A DNA stretch of 14,356 nt from JAHIVB01 sp964574705 (GTDB lineage: Bacteria; Bacillota_I; Bacilli_A; Izemoplasmatales; Hujiaoplasmataceae): positions 1 to 14,356 of the forward strand of contig CAZNOO010000031.1 in assembly GCA_964574705.1 (NCBI GenBank), given 5' to 3'. Positions 1 to 6,992 of this stretch are shown here, piece by piece (the stretch's first letter is position 1; each line of letters begins with the position of its first letter). Under the pieces are notes generated by a model. That model saw only the letters and a list, made by a program, of their open reading frames with translations. It was not told the origin of the DNA and ran no database searches. A program made the position numbers and the translations under genes.

Positions 1-821
1 TGAACATGAAATCCACTTCCGGCTTCATTCCAAAAAGGTTTAGGCATGAAAGTAACTGTTTTTGAAGCTTTCTCAGCGGCAAGATTCAAAATGTTTTTCA
101 GTTTCATCGAACGGTCTCCCATTTCTTTGATACCTGCAAAATTGACTTCAATCTCTACTTGTCCGGGTCCCCCGTTTTCTGAGTGATGATACTTGACCGG
201 AATACCGACTTTTTCAGCTTCCAAAACAACCTTGGTGCGTAAATCGTAACTGGAATCAAAAGGAGAGTCCAAATGATACGCGCCATGATTAGGGACATGA
301 ATTCCCAGGTTCTGTGAATCGCTTTTGCCCATATTCCAATCAGCTTGTTCACTGTCGATTTTGACTTCAACATGTTGGTTTGTATTCTTGAATGAAATAT
401 GGTCTAGGACATAAAATTCAAATTCTGGACCGAGAAGACAAGTGTCTGCAATTCCTTCATTTCGCATATAATTTTCTGTTTTTTCCGCAATGTATCTGGG
501 ATCGTCAAGATAGCGCTGGATTTGATTGTTTTGAATTAAATATACATCGGAAATTACGACGATTGTTTTTTCTTCTTTATACGAATCAAGATAAGCAGTT
601 GAAACGTCTGGAATCATAACCATATCGGATTTTTCAACGGTTAAAAATCCATAACTGGAGCCATCGAATCCAATTCCTTTTTCCATGATGTCTGCTGATA
701 ATTTTGGTTGAGTGATGCTGAGTCGATGCCATCTTCCTTTAAGATCCACGACTTTGAAATCAATGATTTTAACATCTTCAGTTTTGCAAAAGGCAATCAT
801 TTCCTGAATTGATTTAAACAT
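1..821 (-). CDS. glnA: Glutamine synthetase type I, N-terminal part (cut by window edge)
   Basis: Glutamine synthetase joins ammonia to glutamate using ATP and is the main entry point for nitrogen. The reading frame starts at ATG 819-821 (MFKSIQEMIAF) and stays open for 273 codons to the left edge, out of about 440 usual for a bacterial GSI subunit, so the C-terminal third is missing. Visible GSI hallmarks are the beta-grasp N-terminal domain ending in GIGFDGSS, the metal-binding PEFEF motif (Glu133 and Glu135), the HHSENGGPGQVEIE segment, the ATP-loop-like FMPKP and the final GSGFHV. A purine-rich ribosome site (AGAAAGAGAG) lies just upstream. An extended -10 promoter and a catabolite-operator-like sequence precede it. 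Frames on either strand inside this gene are shadows. Identity is very secure; isoform class and adenylylation state cannot be judged because the C-terminus is absent. Confidence 0.96.
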   Translation of the reverse strand, partial: MFKSIQEMIAFCKTEDVKIIDFKVVDLKGRWHRLSITQPKLSADIMEKGIGFDGSSYGFLTVEKSDMVMIPDVSTAYLDSYKEEKTIVVISDVYLIQNNQIQRYLDDPRYIAEKTENYMRNEGIADTCLLGPEFEFYVLDHISFKNTNQHVEVKIDSEQADWNMGKSDSQNLGIHVPNHGAYHLDSPFDSSYDLRTKVVLEAEKVGIPVKYHHSENGGPGQVEIEVNFAGIKEMGDRSMKLKNILNLAAEKASKTVTFMPKPFWNEAGSGFHV

Positions 822-843
822 TTGAATTCTCTCTTTCTGCTTA

Positions 844-857
844 GTAAAGCGTTTTCA
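844..857 (-). promoter_or_regulatory. cre-like operator in glnA leader
   Basis: On the minus strand this reads TGAAAACGCTTTAC, matching 12 of 14 bases of the CcpA-type catabolite responsive element TGAAARCGCTTTCA. The two mismatches are the last two bases. It lies just downstream of the predicted glnA transcription start, a position where a bound repressor could block transcription. No CcpA gene is in the window, and a GlnR/TnrA-type site was looked for and not seen. This is a motif match only. Confidence 0.3.
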
Positions 858-865
858 ACAATCGT

Positions 866-874
866 ATTATATCA
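866..874 (-). promoter_or_regulatory. glnA promoter, extended -10
   Basis: The minus strand reads TGATATAAT: a perfect TATAAT -10 (866-871) preceded by the extended -10 dinucleotide TG with one base between. The best -35 candidate (TTTCAT, 16 bases upstream) is poor, which is usual for extended -10 promoters. The start codon is about 45 bases downstream. Confidence 0.7.
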
Positions 875-940
875 TGTTTTTCAAAGAATGAAACCGATAA
901 TTTTCTGGATTTCAGTTTCTGAAAAAAGTTGCCATCAACC

Positions 941-972
941 AAAAAAAACATTCCGATTTTTCGGAATGTTTT
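941..972 (-). terminator. Intrinsic terminator of the 178-residue membrane protein gene
   Basis: The arms AACATTCCGA and TCGGAATGTT form a perfect stem with a 4-base loop. Read on the minus strand it is followed by a run of eight T (the A-run at 941-948). It begins two bases beyond the stop codon of the membrane protein gene, so it separates that gene from glnA downstream. Confidence 0.88.
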
Positions 973-974
973 CA

Positions 975-1511
975 TTAAGGTTTCACTTCTTCAGAAGGTT
1001 CAGGAAGCTCCTCTTTGAATTTTGTTTTTACATCGAATGCCTTGTATTCTTCAACGATTGTTTTGATGAAACGGAAGAAGTAGGGACGGAAGACATAGAT
1101 GATGAAGAAGATGTATGGAGGCATGAATAACAAGGTTGGACCAAATAAAATCAACGTCGTCCAAGTCCATTTTGCCTCTCCTCTTCTTTTCAGATATCTG
1201 AAGACGAAGACATAAATCAAGAAATACCATAGTGCAAGGGCAGCGATTGCGAGTATTACGACAATAACGGCGCTTGAATCGATACCGATGATTCGTGCGA
1301 AAAACGCGGGAGTTGTCATGCCGTTACATGAAAAATAAGGTGTAACGCCCGCTTTGAACAAGTCAATCAAATATTCGACTGTTCTATAAAGCAAAAAACC
1401 AATTTGTTGAAACATTAAAACTGCGAAAATAATTGCGGCTGCGGTCTCGTAAGGCCTTTTGTTGTGTACGAGATCAGCTTTTTCTTTTTCGAATTCCTGT
1501 TTAAAACTCAT
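975..1511 (-). CDS. Three-helix membrane protein of unknown function
   Basis: A 178-residue protein that I do not recognise as a named family. It has a charged cytoplasmic-looking N-terminus (MSFKQEFEKEKADLVHNK), a first hydrophobic segment near residues 22-44, a second near 79-105, a third near 117-141, and a charged acidic C-terminal tail (KTKFKEELPEPSEE). Aromatic residues are dense in the third helix region (YIFFIIYVFRPYFFRF). ATG 1509-1511 has a strong AAAGGGGGA ribosome site ten bases upstream. It is a single-gene unit with its own promoter and a terminator right after the stop. No catalytic motif is visible, so no function is proposed. Confidence 0.85.
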   Translation of the reverse strand: MSFKQEFEKEKADLVHNKRPYETAAAIIFAVLMFQQIGFLLYRTVEYLIDLFKAGVTPYFSCNGMTTPAFFARIIGIDSSAVIVVILAIAALALWYFLIYVFVFRYLKRRGEAKWTWTTLILFGPTLLFMPPYIFFIIYVFRPYFFRFIKTIVEEYKAFDVKTKFKEELPEPSEEVKP

Positions 1512-1535
1512 GTAGTTATTCCCCCTTTTTCAACT

Positions 1536-1564
1536 ATTTTACCAAACATTAAAATAACTTACAA
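1536..1564 (-). promoter_or_regulatory. Promoter of the 178-residue membrane protein gene
   Basis: On the minus strand TTGTAA (1559-1564) and TAAAAT (1536-1541) are separated by exactly 17 bases, fitting a sigma-A promoter at four of six -35 and five of six -10 positions. The start codon is about 25 bases downstream of the -10. Confidence 0.6.
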
Positions 1565-1668
1565 TAAACACATCGGAAATAGGCGTATTTTATGCCATTT
1601 TTCCTCAAAAAGAGGTGGAAGCAGTAGATATAAGTTCATCATTTTTGAAAAATTAATCCATCAGACCA

Positions 1669-1677
1669 TGATATAAT
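1669..1677 (+). promoter_or_regulatory. Promoter of the GH81 gene, extended -10
   Basis: The sequence TGATATAAT is a perfect TATAAT (1672-1677) with an extended TGn. A TTGAAA at 1645-1650 is too far away (21 bases) to be a normal -35. The predicted leader to the start at 1737 is about 50 bases. The divergent promoter of the membrane protein gene lies about 105 bases upstream. Confidence 0.65.
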
Positions 1678-1736
1678 GATTATGAGTAAGAATCTATACA
1701 ATGGATTCACATTACGAATCATTCAGGAGGAACATT

Positions 1737-4535
1737 ATGTCTAACAATCGTGTTTTTTTAATTATACTTGTCTTGCTACTATCTTTGGCAGGGTGCTCGA
1801 CAACGCAGTCTGAAACGACTCAAGCAACCTCAACCACGACTTCCCAAGTCACAACGACTTCAACTTTGGTTACAACTTCCGTTAGGGACTCCATTGATTC
1901 TGTTTTGGGACTCGACGATGCAGTCGTCATTACGGGGCATTATTTTAACCCATTAAAAGACGTTGTTGCGACCTCTACTTTAGGAGAAGACATTACTTCA
2001 TTGATTCAAATTGAAGGAAGTGTTGATTACTCTACCGTAGGAACTTATGAGTTAAATTATAGTTTGCAGTATGTTGATGATGACTATGAAACGACTAGAA
2101 CCATTTCGGTCGAAAACGGAACCTACGTTGCACCGACAGGTTCCAGACCCACGAGTGGATTAACCCAAATTGATTTAGGCCTTGGATCTTATAGAACCGG
2201 AAGCGCTCCTTCAATCAGCCATCCTGTCAATCCATCTTTTATTGAAGCGGACTTGCTTGACAGAGCCATTCCTTCAAATGGGTGGTGGACAAGTTTATTG
2301 GTTCAAAATTATGGTGGAGGGAATGGAATTTACATTAACCCATTAAGAACTTCTTTTGCAAATGAAGGAATTGAAATTACCCATTCAGGAGAAGGGTTTG
2401 TCCAATATTGGAATCCAGATGGATTGCAGACGATTGCACAATTTTCTCTATCTTTAAAGGATTTATACTTAAAAACAACAGATTTACAGTCGGGATATAC
2501 GACAAAAGTCATCGACTACAGTGATTCCTCCGTCAAAGTTGCGATGAGAAACAATACCTCAACAATTGATTCAATGGTTGTGGATCTTGTTCAGGGCTCA
2601 CCTTATGTTTTTGCCCAAGTGGCAAATAAGAATGCACCCTATATCGTTATGGATACAGCTGGAGTCAATGGATATGAGTATTATGATTTAGAAGGCAACT
2701 TAATTACCAATTCCACATATACTGGAGAAGGCATTATTCTAAAAATGATTCAACGTCATGTTGGATATAATTGCACTCCACCGGCAAACGTTGGACAACC
2801 GATGTATGCAGACAGGTATTTCTTAATCAATACACCGGCAAATACCCTATTCACAATCTCATCGACAAATCCCCCACTAGGCCTCTTGAATAAAGTCTCG
2901 ATGTCACTTGGAGATGGAAATTACCTTTCCGTTGCGTCCATTAACAGTTTATCGGAAGCTTCCTTCTATCATAATCACGGCTATTCTTTTATTACAAATA
3001 CCTCTATAGATTATATTGTTGATTATGAAGAAAGCATTGTAAATACAACCTATGCGGTCAACACTCAATTGATGAAAGAAGAAATGAATGCAACGCCAGT
3101 TTTGGCATTGCTTCCACATCAGTACAAACACTCTGATGTCCTCTTATCGTCCTATTCATTTCAAACAGTGCGTGGAGAACTGAAAGTCATGGAGGGGTCC
3201 TCTTTTCATACTCTTCTTCCTTTTAACGGCATCGTTCCTGGATTCACTTTACCGGATGACGCGACTTTCTCTTCAGCTTCAGCTGTTTCCTACCTCGAGA
3301 ATTTGAGTCTGGAGACCTCAATTATAGACACTGAAAACTTCTTGAACGCAGATGCCCCTTACTGGAACAGCAAAGCGATTTACCCGCTTGCACAAGGCGT
3401 TATCATTGCAGACCAACTTGGAGAAACCGAACTTAGAGATGAATTTTTAGGCAAACTGATGTATGTACTCGAAGATTGGTATACCTATACTTCCTCAACT
3501 GATACGAAATTCTTATATTATAATGAAAAATGGGGTTCTGTCTATTACTCAGACGATGAATTTGGAACGGCCTCCGCATTGAGCGATCATTCATTCACGC
3601 ATGGATACTTAATCTATGCCTCTGCCGTTCTTGCAATGTATATGCCAGATTTCGTCACGAATTACGGTGATATGGTAGACCTTCTCTTGAACGACTACAT
3701 GTATCCAGTCAAAGACGACGCTACATTCCACTACCTTCGCTCTTTCGATCCTTGGGCAGGTCATTCATGGGCTCACGGATTTGGAACGTTTGCAGAAGGA
3801 AATAACTTGGAATCTTCTTCTGAAGCCATGAATTCCTGGGCTGGAGGATATCTATGGGCACTTGCGACGGGTGACGTTGCAAGAATGGACGCAGCCATTT
3901 ATGGATTTGTGACTGAACTCAGCGCGATTAAAGAATACTGGTTTGATTATGATGAAGATAACTGGGACGATAAATATTCCAATTACACAGCTGTTGCTGG
4001 AATGATCTGGGGAGGCAAGTTTGACTATGCCACTTGGTTTGGAGCGAACCCGACTTTCATCTATGGAATTCAATGGTTGCCAACGGGAGAATTCTTGACC
4101 AATTATGCTTTAAACGATCAAGAATATGAAAGACTTACAACTGTATTTGATACTTACTTGAATGCAAAAGGTGGAGTGATTGATACCTGGTTTAGTAACA
4201 TGTGGGCAATTGAAGCCATCTTGGATCCTGTTCAGGCATTATCTGATTTTGATTCAAGTTTGATTCTTAGTGATGACTATCCCGCAGAACTCTCTGGATC
4301 CTACTGGATGGTGCATGCACTCGCAACTCTCGAAAGAAGAACCACTGAAGTTTGGATGGAAGTGAATCCTTATGTCAGTTCTACGATTTACAAGCAAAGT
4401 GACGGAACCCTTGTCGCGATGGTTTGGAATCCAACAACTGAAAGTCGAGATGTCACGTTTAGTGACAGTGAAGGAATCATTTCGACCGAAACGGTTTCTG
4501 CAAATAGTTTTACACTCATTGAATTAGTACATTAA
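1737..4535 (+). CDS. GH81 endo-beta-1,3-glucanase, surface lipoprotein
   Basis: A 932-residue lipoprotein predicted to cut internal beta-1,3-glucosidic bonds (laminarin, callose, fungal glucan) outside the membrane. ATG 1737 is chosen over an in-frame ATG at 1701 because AGGAGG (1725-1730) sits six bases before it and the signal peptide then begins properly: MSNNRVFLIILVLL with lipobox LAGC. A Thr/Ser-rich linker follows, then a small Ig-like module (DYSTVGTYELNYS) near residues 50-125, then the GH81 domain to about residue 860. GH81 signatures are SDHSFTHGY (Asp617 in the place of the catalytic acid), FDPWAGHSWAHGFGTFAEG, ESSSEA with Glu692 and Glu696 (catalytic base region), and WGGKFDYATWFGANP. 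A short beta-rich tail ends the protein. It is monocistronic with its own promoter and terminator; no transporter or beta-glucosidase gene adjoins it. The family call is firm; the substrate is inferred from the family. Confidence 0.94.
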   Translation: MSNNRVFLIILVLLLSLAGCSTTQSETTQATSTTTSQVTTTSTLVTTSVRDSIDSVLGLDDAVVITGHYFNPLKDVVATSTLGEDITSLIQIEGSVDYSTVGTYELNYSLQYVDDDYETTRTISVENGTYVAPTGSRPTSGLTQIDLGLGSYRTGSAPSISHPVNPSFIEADLLDRAIPSNGWWTSLLVQNYGGGNGIYINPLRTSFANEGIEITHSGEGFVQYWNPDGLQTIAQFSLSLKDLYLKTTDLQSGYTTKVIDYSDSSVKVAMRNNTSTIDSMVVDLVQGSPYVFAQVANKNAPYIVMDTAGVNGYEYYDLEGNLITNSTYTGEGIILKMIQRHVGYNCTPPANVGQPMYADRYFLINTPANTLFTISSTNPPLGLLNKVSMSLGDGNYLSVASINSLSEASFYHNHGYSFITNTSIDYIVDYEESIVNTTYAVNTQLMKEEMNATPVLALLPHQYKHSDVLLSSYSFQTVRGELKVMEGSSFHTLLPFNGIVPGFTLPDDATFSSASAVSYLENLSLETSIIDTENFLNADAPYWNSKAIYPLAQGVIIADQLGETELRDEFLGKLMYVLEDWYTYTSSTDTKFLYYNEKWGSVYYSDDEFGTASALSDHSFTHGYLIYASAVLAMYMPDFVTNYGDMVDLLLNDYMYPVKDDATFHYLRSFDPWAGHSWAHGFGTFAEGNNLESSSEAMNSWAGGYLWALATGDVARMDAAIYGFVTELSAIKEYWFDYDEDNWDDKYSNYTAVAGMIWGGKFDYATWFGANPTFIYGIQWLPTGEFLTNYALNDQEYERLTTVFDTYLNAKGGVIDTWFSNMWAIEAILDPVQALSDFDSSLILSDDYPAELSGSYWMVHALATLERRTTEVWMEVNPYVSSTIYKQSDGTLVAMVWNPTTESRDVTFSDSEGIISTETVSANSFTLIELVH

Positions 4536-4547
4536 TAAATACATTCG

Positions 4548-4582
4548 AAAAAGGCCGAAAGATTGATTTCAGCCTTTTTTTT
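4548..4582 (+). terminator. Terminator of the GH81 gene
   Basis: AAAAAGGC and GAAA pair with TTTC and GCCTTTTT around a six-base loop, with one C-A mismatch, and end in a T-run of eight. It starts 12 bases after the stop codon. Its loop and right arm contain the -35 of the next gene. Confidence 0.88.
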
Positions 4583-4591
4583 CTGTATAAT
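4563..4591 (+). promoter_or_regulatory. Promoter of the RimJ-like acetyltransferase gene
   Basis: TTGATT (4563-4568) and a perfect TATAAT (4586-4591) are 17 bases apart. The -35 lies in the loop and right arm of the upstream terminator, so the two signals share DNA. The start codon is 33 bases downstream of the -10. Confidence 0.72.
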
Positions 4592-4624
4592 AGTAATGAA
4601 GTTTTTCGGAAGGGGCTTTTCGGC

Positions 4625-5143
4625 ATGGATTACACGAAGTTGATAATTGAAACGAAAAGATTGAAACTGGTCCCGGTTTCTTTGGAATACGTTGACCAGA
4701 TTTTCATTTATTTTGACGTTGAAGTGACGAAATACATGTATCCTGCTCCTGCGAAAGAACTCGCAGATTCTTTTCCCTTTATTCTATCATCTAATCAAAA
4801 GATGAAAGATGGGATAGACTTTACATATGTCATTCTCAAAAAAGACAACATGGAATTTTTGGGATGTGGAGGAGTGCATGGACTGAATCAGGAATACCCT
4901 GAATTCGGGATTTGGACGAAGATGTCTTCACATGGAAATCATTTTGGCTTTGAAGCCGTAGAAGGTAGTTTTCATCATTTCAAAAACCAATATAAAGGAT
5001 TTATCTATCCAGTAGATAAAGACAATATTCCGAGTAAGAAGATTGCAATCAAACTTGGTGGGAAGCTTCACAAACATTATGCACATGAAAATATGTCAGG
5101 TGTAACTCTGAACATTGAAGAGTATCTGATTCTCTCGGAGTAA
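4625..5143 (+). CDS. GNAT acetyltransferase, RimJ/RimL-like
   Basis: A 172-residue protein with the layout of the RimJ/RimL-type GNAT family, which moves an acetyl group from acetyl-CoA to an amine (protein N-terminus or small molecule). Signs are the N-terminal IIETKRLKLVPVSLEY strand, the central PEFGIWT strand followed by the GNHFGFEA segment in the position of the acetyl-CoA pyrophosphate loop and helix, and the C-terminal DKDNIPSKKIAIKLGGK, the usual 'N.aS...keklGf' motif. The loop is a loose match to Q/RxxGxG. GGAAGGGG lies nine bases before ATG 4625. It is probably transcribed alone, since the next gene has its own promoter and no terminator is visible between them. The substrate is unknown. 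Confidence 0.85.
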   Translation: MDYTKLIIETKRLKLVPVSLEYVDQIFIYFDVEVTKYMYPAPAKELADSFPFILSSNQKMKDGIDFTYVILKKDNMEFLGCGGVHGLNQEYPEFGIWTKMSSHGNHFGFEAVEGSFHHFKNQYKGFIYPVDKDNIPSKKIAIKLGGKLHKHYAHENMSGVTLNIEEYLILSE

Positions 5144-5152
5144 AGTCTGAGT

Positions 5153-5180
5153 TTGAAATATCTTTAAAATATGCTAAAAT
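5153..5180 (+). promoter_or_regulatory. Promoter of the aldo/keto reductase gene
   Basis: TTGAAA (5153-5158) and TAAAAT (5175-5180) are 16 bases apart, and the -10 is preceded by TGC (extended -10). It lies in the 57-base gap after the acetyltransferase stop codon. Confidence 0.68.
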
Positions 5181-5200
5181 AATAGACGGAGAGTGATAAC

Positions 5201-6364
5201 ATGAAACCACTTGTAACAGTATCAAAAACAGTATTTAAAGGGATAGAAAAGAATCCTTCCTTACTCGGATTCGGATGCATGAGATTTCCAACCCTTTTTG
5301 AAGGAAAGCCAGACATTGATGAAGTAATGGCGCAAAAAATGATTGATTACGCTTATGATCATGGCGTAACGTATTTCGATACGGCTTATCCATATCATAA
5401 CGGGTTGTCTGAATTGTTCGTTGGAAGAGCTCTGAAAAAGTACCCAAGAGGATCATTCAATTTAGCAACGAAGATGCCGACTTGGCTGATTCATTCCCTT
5501 GAAGATGCAAAACGTATTTTTCAAGAACAACTGAACAAACTTCAAGTCGAATATTTTGACTACTACCTTTGCCATGCCCTTAATCGTGATAACTACAAAG
5601 CGTATTTAATTCCAGGTGTTATGGAATTTCTTAAAGAAATGAAGACAGAAGGCAAAATTCGTCATTTAGGATTTTCATTCCACGATACACCGGATATTCT
5701 CGAAGAAATCATTCACAAATTCGAGTGGGACTTCGTCCAACTTCAAATCAATTACCTTGATTGGGATTTCATTGATGCAAAAAAGATGTATAAAACTGTT
5801 GAAAACTATGGCGTTCCACTCATCATCATGGAACCTGTTAGAGGCGGCACACTTGCTAATCTGAGTGAAGAAGCTAGAAAAATCTTCAAAGAAGCTTCTC
5901 CTGATAAATCCGTTGCTTCTTGGGCGATCCGTTACGCTGCCACCAAAAAGAATGTTCTAGTGGTATTGAGCGGAATGTCAAATGAAGAGCAAACCATCGA
6001 TAACATCAATACAATGTCTGATTTTCATCCTATAACGGAAAAAGATCAACTTGTTATCGACAAGGCACTAGCAACCTATTTAGAGAGCCAAACCATCCCA
6101 TGCACCGCTTGCGGTTATTGCATGCCCTGCCCACATGGCGTCGATATTCCGGGTGTCTTCAAAATCTACAATAATTATGCGATTTCGAAACAAAAATGGC
6201 AGTTTATGAGAGATATGGAAGCAATGGATGAAACAAAACTTTCCAGCAGTTGTATCCGTTGTGGAGACTGTTTGCCACTGTGTCCACAGCACATCGAGAT
6301 TCCAGATCGGATGGAAGAAATCAACGAACTATATGAAAAGATGAAAGCAGAACAAAAGAAGTAA
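5201..6364 (+). CDS. Aldo/keto reductase with C-terminal two-[4Fe-4S] ferredoxin domain
   Basis: A 387-residue cytoplasmic oxidoreductase. Residues 15-285 form the aldo/keto reductase barrel: GFGCMRFP near the start, and the catalytic tetrad candidates Asp60 and Tyr65 (FDTAYPYHNG), Lys91 (LATKMP) and His125 (YLCHALN). Residues 295-375 carry two clusters, CTACGYCMPCP (Cys301, 304, 307, 310) and CIRCGDCLPLCP (Cys351, 354, 357, 361). This arrangement is a known family of anaerobes in which the ferredoxin-like part probably links electron transfer to carbonyl reduction. The native substrate of this family is generally not known. GGAGAGTG precedes ATG 5201, and it is a single-gene unit with its own promoter and a very strong terminator. 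Intact, with no missing key residue. Confidence 0.93.
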   Translation: MKPLVTVSKTVFKGIEKNPSLLGFGCMRFPTLFEGKPDIDEVMAQKMIDYAYDHGVTYFDTAYPYHNGLSELFVGRALKKYPRGSFNLATKMPTWLIHSLEDAKRIFQEQLNKLQVEYFDYYLCHALNRDNYKAYLIPGVMEFLKEMKTEGKIRHLGFSFHDTPDILEEIIHKFEWDFVQLQINYLDWDFIDAKKMYKTVENYGVPLIIMEPVRGGTLANLSEEARKIFKEASPDKSVASWAIRYAATKKNVLVVLSGMSNEEQTIDNINTMSDFHPITEKDQLVIDKALATYLESQTIPCTACGYCMPCPHGVDIPGVFKIYNNYAISKQKWQFMRDMEAMDETKLSSSCIRCGDCLPLCPQHIEIPDRMEEINELYEKMKAEQKK

Positions 6365-6377
6365 TAATTCGATAACG

Positions 6378-6416
6378 AATGGCCAAGTTTCCAACTTAGA
6401 AACTTGGCCATTTTTC
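6378..6416 (+). terminator. Strong intrinsic terminator after the aldo/keto reductase
   Basis: The arms AATGGCCAAGTTTC and GAAACTTGGCCATT form a perfect 14-bp stem with a seven-base loop, followed by TTTTTCTTTC. It starts 13 bases after the stop codon. The A-rich left flank is short, so it acts mainly on the plus strand. Confidence 0.95.
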
Positions 6417-6440
6417 TTTCTTGGCAATTACAATCCTGTA

Positions 6441-6469
6441 TTTACTCATGGCCACATTTAGTGTATAAT
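6441..6469 (+). promoter_or_regulatory. Promoter of the Nudix-phosphoesterase operon
   Basis: TTTACT (6441-6446) and a perfect TATAAT (6464-6469) are 17 bases apart. The Nudix start codon is 33 bases downstream of the -10. The preceding strong terminator isolates the unit from the gene before. Confidence 0.68.
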
Positions 6470-6502
6470 GTTTTCATAGTCTTAAAAGGAAGAGGAACAT
6501 TC

Positions 6503-6991
6503 ATGCACGCCTATACACTAGCATTTATCAAAAGAAATGACGAAGTATTGCTTTTGAATCGTAACAAGTCTCCTTGGATGGGAGCGTGGAACGGTGTCGG
6601 TGGAAAAATCCATCAAGGTGAGACTCCACTTAAAGGAATCATTCGAGAAATCAAAGAAGAAACTTCTCTAGAACTTTCTGACAGTTCAGTTATTGAAAAA
6701 GGGATCTTAACCTGGGAACGGTTTGAAGCAATAGGCGGAGGATTATATCTTTATTTAGTCGAAGTCGATGAGGCTTTGAATTATCCGACGCCAATCAAGA
6801 CGGATGAAGGTATATTGGACTGGAAAAAGATTTCATGGGCAACTGACTTTGCCAATGAAGGCATTGCAAAAAACATTCCTCATTTTCTTCCTGTCCTATT
6901 AAACGAAAAAACCAATTATCTATTTCACTGCAAGTTTGACAACGGTATTTTGACAAGTGTTGAAAAGAAATCCTTGAAAGGGGTTCAATAA
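6503..6991 (+). CDS. Nudix hydrolase, MutT-like (8-oxo-dGTP diphosphatase type)
   Basis: A 162-residue Nudix protein that hydrolyses a nucleoside diphosphate linked to another group; the closest style is the Firmicute MutT-like 8-oxo-dGTP diphosphatases (LAFIKRNDEVLLLNRNKSPWMGAWNGVGGK is split here as LAFIKRNDEVLLLNRNK then SPWMGAWNGVGG). The Nudix box runs from Gly34 to Leu56 with Glu40, Arg48-Glu49 and the metal-binding Glu52-Glu53 all present; the usual box glycine is Ser55. ATG 6503 is chosen because AAAGGAAGAGG lies just upstream and the family N-terminus begins there; a longer frame reaching 6404 would run through the terminator and promoter. It is the first gene of a four-gene operon and ends one base before the next start. 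The substrate is inferred. Confidence 0.9.
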   Translation: MHAYTLAFIKRNDEVLLLNRNKSPWMGAWNGVGGKIHQGETPLKGIIREIKEETSLELSDSSVIEKGILTWERFEAIGGGLYLYLVEVDEALNYPTPIKTDEGILDWKKISWATDFANEGIAKNIPHFLPVLLNEKTNYLFHCKFDNGILTSVEKKSLKGVQ

Positions 6992-6992
6992 C

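Noticed and set aside
155..619. Frames of 72 and 75 codons inside the glnA region
   Set aside because: They lie in other frames of a clearly coding glutamine synthetase sequence and have no family features.
822..1130. 102-codon plus-strand frame MNSLFLLSKAF...
   Set aside because: It covers the glnA promoter and terminator region and the antisense of the membrane protein gene, with no ribosome site; a shadow.
1582..1603. GGCGTA-TTT-TATGCC hairpin with a T-rich tail
   Set aside because: It has six pairs including a wobble and no upstream plus-strand gene to terminate; likely chance in AT-rich DNA.
1464..1676. 70-codon plus-strand frame across the divergent intergenic region
   Set aside because: It crosses the minus-strand promoter and has no ribosome site or protein-like composition.
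1701..1736. Upstream ATG that would add 12 residues to the GH81 protein
   Set aside because: It would put a hydrophilic stretch before the lipoprotein signal peptide and has no ribosome site; AGGAGG precedes the ATG at 1737.
6404..6502. N-terminal extension of the Nudix frame
   Set aside because: It starts inside the reductase terminator stem and runs over the promoter; family similarity begins at ATG 6503.
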